Source of the DNA: Flavobacteriaceae bacterium
Lineage (GTDB): Bacteria; Bacteroidota; Bacteroidia; Flavobacteriales; Flavobacteriaceae
Direction of reading: 5' to 3'
Assembly: GCA_029247985.1 (NCBI GenBank)
Contig: JAQWKF010000143.1
Coordinates: 1 to 6,369 of the forward strand
DNA length: 6,369 nucleotides
Within the stretch, counting starts at the first letter, position 1, and every line of letters begins with the position of its first letter. The notes beneath the pieces were generated by a model. It searched no databases. It had not been told where the DNA came from and saw only the letters and a list, made by a program, of their open reading frames with translations. The translations under genes and the position numbers were made by a program. Below are positions 1-5,273 of the stretch, one piece after another.

Positions 1-595
1 TAGACAACGCATAACCGTTGAGTCAGGGGAGTTTGTTGAAGTGAATGGCGAAAATACGGCAGTAATAAAGCGCTTCCCTGTCAACTTTGGAAGTCAAGAC
101 CGATTGGGCTTTGAGGCCAATAGCGCTATTCGTTGGTCAACGAAATGGCGTACCAACATTAGTTTTAACATATTTAAAAGTATTGACAAAGGGACGTATG
201 AAAATCTCGTGCTGGATAACGAAAATGAAAGTTGGTCTGGAAATTTTCGCAACAACCTGAAACTCCCTTGGGAAATCAACACACAAGTTAACGTTTGGTA
301 TGTGGGGCCACAAGAATCCGCCTATGGAAACAGAAAAGGATTTGGAGGAGTGAGTCTTGGTTTAAGCAAAGACATCTTAAACGATAATGCGACCATTAAC
401 CTAAACTTTAATGATGTGTTTAACAATAGCATCTACAGGTGGAATACGTTTACGGAAAGCATTTCTACCGTAGCAGAATACCAAAGAAGAAAGCCTTATT
501 ATAAGCTTACATTTACATACAGATTTAGACAGGAAAAAGACCGTCAACGAAGAGGTGGCGGCAATTATGGTGGTGGCGAAGGGGTTGACTTGTAA
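1..595 (+). CDS. Outer-membrane beta-barrel protein, C-terminal fragment (TonB-receptor-like)
   Basis: The frame is open from base 2 to the TAA at 593-595 and gives 197 residues; the true start lies upstream of the window. A GTG at 41 is in frame but is only an internal Val, because the reading continues above it (RQRITVESGEFVEV). The sequence has the alternating polar/aromatic pattern of amphipathic outer-membrane strands (for example around WRTNISFNIF, TQVNVWYVG, ATINLNFNDVFN). The NDVFN...RWNTFT element (about residues 137-150) resembles the penultimate strand region of the Bacteroidota 'outer membrane beta-barrel' family (PF14905-like). The last strand, YYKLTFTYRF, is followed by a tail of about 21 residues rich in Arg and Gly (RRGGGNYGGGEG), as seen in flavobacterial members of that family. 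It presumably sits in the outer membrane. The substrate cannot be told from this part: the plug or carboxypeptidase-like N-terminal domains are not in view. Family placement is by recognition, not by search. Confidence 0.8.
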   Translation, partial: RQRITVESGEFVEVNGENTAVIKRFPVNFGSQDRLGFEANSAIRWSTKWRTNISFNIFKSIDKGTYENLVLDNENESWSGNFRNNLKLPWEINTQVNVWYVGPQESAYGNRKGFGGVSLGLSKDILNDNATINLNFNDVFNNSIYRWNTFTESISTVAEYQRRKPYYKLTFTYRFRQEKDRQRRGGGNYGGGEGVDL

Positions 596-757
596 TTACT
601 CCTTCGATTTTTGACGTTTTTCTTTAAGCCACTGCATCAAATTTCCTGTTAGCCAAAAAGGAATAACGAAGGTGATAAGAAAAATCATCAACCAGAATCC
701 TATAGTGAGGATAGTCAAGAATGCTAAGAAACCAAGATATTGATCAAATTCAATCAT
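596..757 (-). CDS. Small membrane protein of 53 residues, function unknown
   Basis: The minus strand reads ATG at 757-755 through to TAA at 598-596. The protein starts MIEFDQYLGFLAFLTILTIG and ends LKEKRQKSKE. Residues 8-37 are almost entirely hydrophobic: one long or two very short membrane segments with Trp at the edges (FWLMIF, IPFWLTG). The last 12 residues are strongly basic, so the C-terminus probably faces the cytoplasm. A good Bacteroidota-type -7 box (TACCTTTG) lies 16 bases before the ATG, and no Shine-Dalgarno is visible. The stop codon abuts the stop of the convergent outer-membrane gene with no base between them. I do not recognise the family. The case for a real gene rests on the promoter, the coherent membrane-plus-basic-tail architecture, and the fit to otherwise empty space. 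It is short enough for gene finders to skip. Confidence 0.6.
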   Translation of the reverse strand: MIEFDQYLGFLAFLTILTIGFWLMIFLITFVIPFWLTGNLMQWLKEKRQKSKE

Positions 758-772
758 GGGTGAAAGTTTTTA

Positions 773-803
773 CAAAGGTACATATTGGATACGTACCGAG
801 CAA
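773..803 (-). promoter_or_regulatory. Predicted promoter of the 53-residue membrane protein
   Basis: On the minus strand TACCTTTG (780-773) matches the Bacteroidota -7 consensus TAnnTTTG exactly. A TTG (803-801) lies 20 bases upstream as a candidate -33 element. The predicted start of transcription, a few bases past the box, would leave a leader of only about 10 bases before the ATG at 757. This is consensus matching by eye only. Confidence 0.5.
777..797. promoter_or_regulatory. Imperfect 21-bp dyad, possible operator
   Basis: The arms GGTACATAT (777-785) and ATACGTACC (789-797) are separated by TGG. They are reverse complements at 8 of 9 positions. The dyad fills most of the spacer of the minus-strand promoter, overlaps its -7 box, and lies about 30 bases upstream of the fumC -7 box. 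That is a suitable place for a repressor or a shared regulator of the divergent pair. No specific regulator is recognised, and an inverted repeat of this size can arise by chance in AT-rich intergenic DNA. Confidence 0.3.
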
Positions 804-826
804 CACTCAATTTGCTAATCCTTTTG

Positions 827-834
827 TATTTTTG
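827..834 (+). promoter_or_regulatory. Predicted -7 box of the fumC promoter
   Basis: TATTTTTG matches the Bacteroidota -7 consensus TAnnTTTG and ends 14 bases before the fumC ATG. I see no convincing -33 TTG at the usual distance. The expected transcript would have a leader of under 10 bases, without room for a Shine-Dalgarno. The same decamer TATTTTTGCA recurs in front of the downstream dicarboxylate transporter. Confidence 0.5.
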
Positions 835-848
835 CATAAAACAACCAC

Positions 849-2243
849 ATGACGTTTAGGAAAGAAAAAGATACCATGGGAAGTGTTCAAGTGCCAGCCG
901 ATAAATATTGGGGTGCACAAACAGAGCGCTCTAGGAACAACTTTAAAATTGGTAGCCCAGGTTCTATGCCCATTGATATTATATATGGCTTTGCAGTTCT
1001 GAAAAAGGCTGCTGCCTATACCAATGAGGAGTTGGGTGTCTTGACCGCTGAGAAACGCGACCTAATCGCACAAGTATGTGATGAGATTGAAGCAGGCGAG
1101 CTCAATGATCATTTTCCTTTAGTGGCGTGGCAAACAGGATCTGGCACACAATCCAATATGAACGTAAACGAGGTTATTGCAAACCGAGCGCACGTCCTCC
1201 AAGGCCTTGTATTGGGTGAGGGCGAACGCACACTACTCCCAAACGATGATGTAAATAAGTCACAATCTTCTAACGACACCTTCCCTACTGGGATGCATAT
1301 TGCCATTTACAAAAAGGTTGTGGAAGTCACACTTCCTGGCGTTTTGCAGTTAAGAGACACTTTGGCGAAAAAAGCAGCTGATTTTGATGACGTCATTAAA
1401 ATTGGACGCACACACTTTATGGACGCTACTCCTTTGAGCTTAGGACAAGAGTTTTCGGGTTATGTAGCCCAACTCAATCAAGGCATTAAGGCATTGGAAA
1501 ACACACTACCTCACCTAGCACAATTGGCACTGGGAGGTACTGCAGTAGGAACGGGCATCAATACACCTAAAGGTTATGCTCAGAAAGTTTCTAAGTATAT
1601 CGCACAATTCACAGGACTCCCCTTTGTCTCTGCTGAAAATAAATTTGAAGCACTAGCTGCTCACGATGCACTTGTGGAAACGCATGGTGCCCTTCGTCAA
1701 TTGGCCGTTTCGTTATTTAAAATTGGAAATGACATACGCATCATGGCCAGTGGACCTCGCTCTGGTATTGGTGAATTGATAATTCCAGCTAATGAGCCTG
1801 GCAGCTCTATCATGCCTGGAAAGGTAAACCCAACGCAATGTGAGGCACTAACCATGGTATGTGTACAAGTTATGGGTAATGACACGGCAGTGGCATTTGC
1901 AGGCTCACAAGGGCATTTTGAACTTAACGTATACAAGCCTGTGATGGCACGCAATGTTTTAGAGTCTGCCCAACTTATTGGTGATGCTTGTGCAAGCTTT
2001 GACCTCAACTGTGCGAAAGGTATAGAACCCAACTCTGATAAGATTGATGAATTGCTCAAAAACTCCTTGATGTTGGTGACTGCTCTCAATCCAAAGATCG
2101 GGTATTACAAGGCTGCTGAAATTGCTAATTTGGCACATCAAAACAAACTTACCCTTAAAGAAGCGGCTTTACAAACAGGATATCTTAGTGAAGAAGAGTT
2201 TGATGAATGGGTACAGCCCAAAAACATGATTGGGCGTGAGTAA
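849..2243 (+). CDS. fumC: Fumarate hydratase, class II
   Basis: Class II, iron-independent fumarase of 464 residues, the usual family length (E. coli FumC has 467). It reversibly hydrates fumarate to L-malate in the cytoplasm as part of the TCA cycle and works as a homotetramer. The start is supported by the N-terminus RKEKDTMGSVQVPADKYWGA, which lines up with other FumC proteins from the first residues. Active-site landmarks are intact: TGSGTQSNMNVNE at about 96-108, GRTHFMDATP with the catalytic-site His189, and the superfamily signature GSSIMPGKVNP at 318-328 with the presumed catalytic base Ser319 and Lys325/Asn327. Argininosuccinate lyase and aspartase share the fold, but the TGSGTQSNMNVNE and GRTHFMDATP segments are fumarase-like. 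It is followed 95 bases later, same strand, by a DASS transporter with its own promoter-like box. No frameshift or missing key residue is seen. Confidence 0.97.
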   Translation: MTFRKEKDTMGSVQVPADKYWGAQTERSRNNFKIGSPGSMPIDIIYGFAVLKKAAAYTNEELGVLTAEKRDLIAQVCDEIEAGELNDHFPLVAWQTGSGTQSNMNVNEVIANRAHVLQGLVLGEGERTLLPNDDVNKSQSSNDTFPTGMHIAIYKKVVEVTLPGVLQLRDTLAKKAADFDDVIKIGRTHFMDATPLSLGQEFSGYVAQLNQGIKALENTLPHLAQLALGGTAVGTGINTPKGYAQKVSKYIAQFTGLPFVSAENKFEALAAHDALVETHGALRQLAVSLFKIGNDIRIMASGPRSGIGELIIPANEPGSSIMPGKVNPTQCEALTMVCVQVMGNDTAVAFAGSQGHFELNVYKPVMARNVLESAQLIGDACASFDLNCAKGIEPNSDKIDELLKNSLMLVTALNPKIGYYKAAEIANLAHQNKLTLKEAALQTGYLSEEEFDEWVQPKNMIGRE

Positions 2244-2257
2244 AAAACGTTAGTGAC

Positions 2258-2290
2258 AAAAAAGATTTTTAAGCCAAAAAATCTCTTTTA
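2258..2290 (+). terminator. Possible weak intrinsic terminator after fumC
   Basis: AGATTTTT (2263-2270) and AAAAATCT (2277-2284) form a perfect 8-bp stem with a 6-base loop. The stem can extend by four A:T pairs past a single bulged C. A T-rich run (ttttatttcttctct) follows. The stem contains one G:C pair, so it is weak and may only reduce read-through into the transporter gene. Confidence 0.35.
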
Positions 2291-2306
2291 TTTCTTCTCT
2301 CTTGCA

Positions 2307-2314
2307 TATTTTTG
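2307..2314 (+). promoter_or_regulatory. Predicted -7 box of the DASS transporter promoter
   Basis: TATTTTTG, followed by CA, repeats the fumC box exactly (shared decamer TATTTTTGCA). It ends 24 bases before the ATG at 2339. It overlaps the in-frame TTG at 2312, which argues that this TTG is not the translation start. No clear -33 element is seen. Confidence 0.45.
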
Positions 2315-2338
2315 CACTCGCCTCAAACCTTTTGCTCC

Positions 2339-3778
2339 ATGTCAGATTCCAGATCAGCATCTAAACGCTACTTACACAAAATTCAGAAAATAGTTGATAT
2401 TCAACAAAAAGTAATTTACTTCTTATTGAGTATCACTTTTGCTTTTGCAGCGACCTACTTACTTGTATCTCCTGAATTGGATAAGGCGCAGGTTTATATT
2501 TTGTTTTTATTATTCTTGTCTATTGGTTTATGGGCAACAGAAGCCATTCCGCCATTTGCCGTTGGATTGCTCATTTTTGTTTTTTTGGTTTTTGCCCTTG
2601 GGGGGCTTTACAGGGAAATTGATCCTGAAAATGCAACAATAATGGTTCAAAAATATGTTCAAACATGGGCAAATAGTGTAATATGGCTTATGCTGGGAGG
2701 CTTTTTTATTGCAGAAGCCATGCGGAAAGTGGGTCTGGATCTTTCATTGTTTAAAATGGCAATTTCTAGGTTTGGGACAAAGCCAAGATATATTTTATTG
2801 GGAATCATGTTGGTGACTGCAATTTTTTCAATGATCATGTCCAATACTGCCACAACTGCCATGATGATTGCCGCCATAACCCCCTTTTTAGATACCCTAG
2901 AAAGAAATGCTCCCTTTGGAAAAGCATTACTTATTGGAATTCCTGCAGCCGCATCTTTGGGGGGCATGGGGACCATTATTGGATCTCCACCTAATGCTAT
3001 AGCCGTTGATGCCTTAAATAATCACGGTATTGAGTTTGGCTTTTTAGAATGGGCCACCATAGAGTTTCCTGTTGCTCTAATATTGGTGTTTTTATTTTGG
3101 CTTTTTTTAATTAAAAAATACGTGCCAAAGATTTCATCAATAGACTTACAATTTTTAAATAAACCAAATGTTATTGAAGATAGCTCTTTCTTTAAACTGA
3201 AAAAAAAGGCAGTGCTTTTAATTTTATTTTTAACATTGGCGCTATGGCTGACGAGCAACCTCCACAAGATTCCTCCCTCAGCAATTTCTTTGTTACCAAT
3301 CACATTGCTGACAATGTTTAGAATTGTTAGTGGGGATGATGTCAGAAAGCTACCTTGGGACACTTTGATGTTAGTAGCAGGTGGGTTGTCGTTAGGATTG
3401 GCTATTAAAGAAACCCAATTAGCACAGCATTATGTGACATTATTAAGTTCTTATGAGTTTGATTTTTATTTATTGGCAATAGTTTTTTCGCTGTTAACTG
3501 TAATATGCTCAAACTTTATGAGCAATACCGCCACCACAACCATTTTAATTCCTATTGCTATTGTACTAGTTTCACAATATGTAGAAGTTTTACCAATAGT
3601 TATTGGATTAAGTGCTTCTGCAGCATTATTTTTACCTGTGTCTACTCCACCTAACGCAATTGCGTATAGTACTGGAAAACTCAATCTAAAGGACTTTAGG
3701 CAAGGTGGAATTGTAGCAGGAATAATTGGACCAATTGTTATTGTTGGGCTTGTGTTGTTGCTAAACAAGCTTCTTTAG
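2339..3778 (+). CDS. DASS/SLC13-family anion symporter, probable Na+/C4-dicarboxylate transporter
   Basis: Inner-membrane secondary transporter of 479 residues, typical for the divalent anion:sodium symporter family (PF00939). Both family Ser-Asn-Thr motifs are present, each at the tip of a helical hairpin: SNTATTAMMI at 168-177 and SNTATTTILIPI at 395-406. Each is paired with a Pro-Pro-Asn loop: GSPPNAIAVD at 215-224 and VSTPPNAIAYSTGKL at 434-448, the latter being the SLC13 signature region. The two halves show the inverted-repeat design. Around the segments WATEAIPPFAVGLL and GGFFIAEAMRKVGL the sequence is also typical. I chose the ATG at 2339 over the in-frame TTG at 2312 because the TTG lies inside a -7 box and the extra residues are not membrane-like. 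Substrates in the family include succinate, fumarate, malate, citrate and sulfate; its place behind fumC favours C4-dicarboxylates, which is inference. Coding bases look more AT-rich than in fumC. Confidence 0.9.
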   Translation: MSDSRSASKRYLHKIQKIVDIQQKVIYFLLSITFAFAATYLLVSPELDKAQVYILFLLFLSIGLWATEAIPPFAVGLLIFVFLVFALGGLYREIDPENATIMVQKYVQTWANSVIWLMLGGFFIAEAMRKVGLDLSLFKMAISRFGTKPRYILLGIMLVTAIFSMIMSNTATTAMMIAAITPFLDTLERNAPFGKALLIGIPAAASLGGMGTIIGSPPNAIAVDALNNHGIEFGFLEWATIEFPVALILVFLFWLFLIKKYVPKISSIDLQFLNKPNVIEDSSFFKLKKKAVLLILFLTLALWLTSNLHKIPPSAISLLPITLLTMFRIVSGDDVRKLPWDTLMLVAGGLSLGLAIKETQLAQHYVTLLSSYEFDFYLLAIVFSLLTVICSNFMSNTATTTILIPIAIVLVSQYVEVLPIVIGLSASAALFLPVSTPPNAIAYSTGKLNLKDFRQGGIVAGIIGPIVIVGLVLLLNKLL

Positions 3779-3857
3779 TTTTACACGGACATTCATCACA
3801 ATTAGATAAATCCTACATAAGTCTTGAAGTTTTATTTTAAAAAATTTGACTGCTTTT

Positions 3858-4784
3858 TTAAGAAGGCGTTTCATTCGAATTAGAGCCTATCAAATGAGCA
3901 GCATAGTTCTTCCATTTATATTTCCAGCTAAATAGTACCAATAGTATCAGCAACATGGGCAGTTGCATAAAGGCAAGCATATAAACATTGGGGTCGGAGA
4001 CATCCAAAAACAACGAATTGGTTTGAAAAGCGGTCCAATCTGAAGTAACCAAAAGAGAAATAAGCAAATTATTTCCCGCATGATAGCCTAGTGCGAGTTC
4101 AAGCCCCTCGTCCATAAGCGTGATGATGCCAAAGAAAAAACCCATAGAAACATAAGACACTAGTAACAGGGGGCCAAGCTTGTCAATCTCTGGGTTTCCG
4201 AAATGCATAAATCCAAACAACAATGAAGTAATGAGCAATGGGAATATACGATGCTTAAAAATTTGTCCAAACCCTTGCATTAAATAGCCCCGAAAAAAGA
4301 GTTCTTCTGCACTGGTTTGTAGGGGTACCAAAACGATTGCTATCAAAAATAAAATGGCAAAAGCTTGGGGATCAAAATTCCATTGAAAGTGGGATGGATT
4401 CGTGTAATATGAAATGATAAAAAACAAGGAATTCAATAGGACTATTGTTGTAAAAGCAAAACCAATACGTTTCCAATCAATTTTGTCACGTGAAGTTATG
4501 AATTCACGAATAGAGATGTTATGCAGATAACGAATCAACACCAATACCAAAACGGCCACAACTGCAAATGGAAAAAGCATGAGTACCAGCGTTGTGTTAG
4601 GCGGAAGGGCTTGAAGAGTACTTGCAATATCTAGTGTTCCAAGCTGCTCAAGACCAACTGCTTTAATTACAGCATAGGTATGAGGGATTTGAGCCACAAA
4701 AAAAGTAAACACGATAATCAAAGTCCCTATCACATAGCGGTCAAAACGACTTCCTTGATTTTCTCGTATTCTTTCTAAATGCAT
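3858..4784 (-). CDS. CPBP-family intramembrane glutamic endopeptidase
   Basis: Polytopic inner-membrane protein of 308 residues with about eight hydrophobic segments (roughly 17-35, 64-86, 107-126, 141-157, 179-195, 204-223, 236-246, 267-286). All three motifs of the CPBP (CAAX protease and bacteriocin-processing, formerly Abi) family are intact: EELFFR at 160-165 with the paired catalytic glutamates, FGFMH at 190-194, and HAGNN at 235-239. Known relatives cleave prenylated proteins or peptides, or confer self-immunity to bacteriocins; most bacterial members have no known substrate. No bacteriocin-like peptide gene lies beside it here, so no role is assigned. It begins 29 bases after the thioesterase stop, so the two may share a transcript, although a weak promoter-like box lies in the gap. 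Its end faces the end of the DASS gene across 79 bases, in which I see no convincing terminator. Confidence 0.92.
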   Translation of the reverse strand: MHLERIRENQGSRFDRYVIGTLIIVFTFFVAQIPHTYAVIKAVGLEQLGTLDIASTLQALPPNTTLVLMLFPFAVVAVLVLVLIRYLHNISIREFITSRDKIDWKRIGFAFTTIVLLNSLFFIISYYTNPSHFQWNFDPQAFAILFLIAIVLVPLQTSAEELFFRGYLMQGFGQIFKHRIFPLLITSLLFGFMHFGNPEIDKLGPLLLVSYVSMGFFFGIITLMDEGLELALGYHAGNNLLISLLVTSDWTAFQTNSLFLDVSDPNVYMLAFMQLPMLLILLVLFSWKYKWKNYAAHLIGSNSNETPS

Positions 4785-4799
4785 TTCTTAGGTTTAGTT

Positions 4800-4807
4800 T
4801 AAAAATA
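4800..4807 (-). promoter_or_regulatory. Weak candidate promoter box before the CPBP protease
   Basis: The minus strand reads TATTTTTA, one mismatch from TAnnTTTG, 15 bases before the ATG. The 12 bases TTTTGTATTTTT around it (4812-4801) are identical to those at 822-833 before fumC. It sits between closely spaced co-directional genes, so it would be a secondary promoter at most. AT-rich sequence makes chance matches likely. Confidence 0.25.
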
Positions 4808-4813
4808 CAAAAC

Positions 4814-5233
4814 CTATTTGTTTCTCGGTAAGGAAAGTGTGGTTAACTTACAAGAAGATACCAATTTATCATCATCGTCAGTTATAGATATCTGCCAGAG
4901 TTGCATGGTTTTACCCATATGGACAGCCACAGCTTTGGCGTATACATGACCTGAACGAACACCCCGTACGTGATTAGCAGAGACTTCTATACCACGAATC
5001 ATGATATCATCAGCCCCTCGAAATATGGCGCAGGCTGCACTGCCAACGGTCTCGGCCAAACCAGCCGTAGCACCCCCATGCAATACGCCATCTAATTGCA
5101 ATACTGCAGGAGTTACTGGCATTTTTGCAACAAGATAATCTTCGCCAACTTCAACAAAACTAATATTAAGGGTATCGACAAACGTATTCGCGCAGCGATC
5201 TTGTATTTTCTTTAGGATTGTTTCTTGTGACAT
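4814..5233 (-). CDS. PaaI/YdiI-like hotdog-fold acyl-CoA thioesterase
   Basis: Cytoplasmic hotdog-fold thioesterase of 139 residues, the usual single-domain length. The segment GVLHGGATAGLAETVGSA (49-66) is the family's active-site stretch: the HGG motif followed by the presumed catalytic Glu61, equivalent to Glu63 in E. coli YdiI. A second conserved block, NHVRGVRSGHVYAKAVAVHM (87-106), and GKTMQLWQISI follow in the expected order. Relatives hydrolyse 1,4-dihydroxy-2-naphthoyl-CoA in menaquinone synthesis (YdiI), aryl carrier-protein intermediates (EntH) or phenylacetyl-CoA pathway products (PaaI). Menaquinone synthesis would suit a flavobacterium, but no men gene is in view, so the substrate is left open. 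The start is the ATG at 5233. An in-frame TTG at 5254 would add seven residues, but it lies in the loop of the dnaK terminator hairpin and is rejected. The gene precedes the CPBP protease by 29 bases. Confidence 0.88.
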   Translation of the reverse strand: MSQETILKKIQDRCANTFVDTLNISFVEVGEDYLVAKMPVTPAVLQLDGVLHGGATAGLAETVGSAACAIFRGADDIMIRGIEVSANHVRGVRSGHVYAKAVAVHMGKTMQLWQISITDDDDKLVSSCKLTTLSLPRNK

Positions 5234-5265
5234 AAAAAAAGAAGCGCCCCACAAAAGCGGGGCGC
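5234..5265 (-). terminator. Strong intrinsic terminator of dnaK
   Basis: On the minus strand GCGCCCC (5265-5259) and GGGGCGC (5250-5244) form a perfect 7-bp all-G:C stem around the loop GCTTTTGT. It is followed by TTCTTTTTTT (5243-5234). The stem begins 8 bases after the dnaK stop codon. The last T of the U-tract is directly followed by the ATG of the thioesterase gene, with no bases between. Confidence 0.9.
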
Positions 5266-5273
5266 AGATATAA

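Noticed and set aside
41..595. Complete 184-residue protein starting at the GTG at 41
   Set aside because: The frame stays open to the window edge with barrel-like sequence, and a mature beta-barrel fragment without a signal peptide cannot be a complete outer-membrane protein. It is the tail of a longer gene.
1697..2089. 130-codon minus-strand frame opposite fumC, and similar shorter frames opposite fumC and the transporter
   Set aside because: All are antisense to clearly identified genes, and none shows a recognisable domain or promoter.
3779..3857. Possible bidirectional terminator between the convergent transporter and CPBP genes
   Set aside because: AGTTTTATTTT and AAAATTTGACT pair with three central mismatches and only A/T-rich ends. 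This is too weak to call, although the region is where a terminator would be expected.
3858..4784. CPBP protease as part of a bacteriocin or anti-phage immunity system
   Set aside because: The family name suggests this, but the neighbours are a housekeeping thioesterase and dnaK. There is no leader peptide, ABC exporter or defence gene in view.
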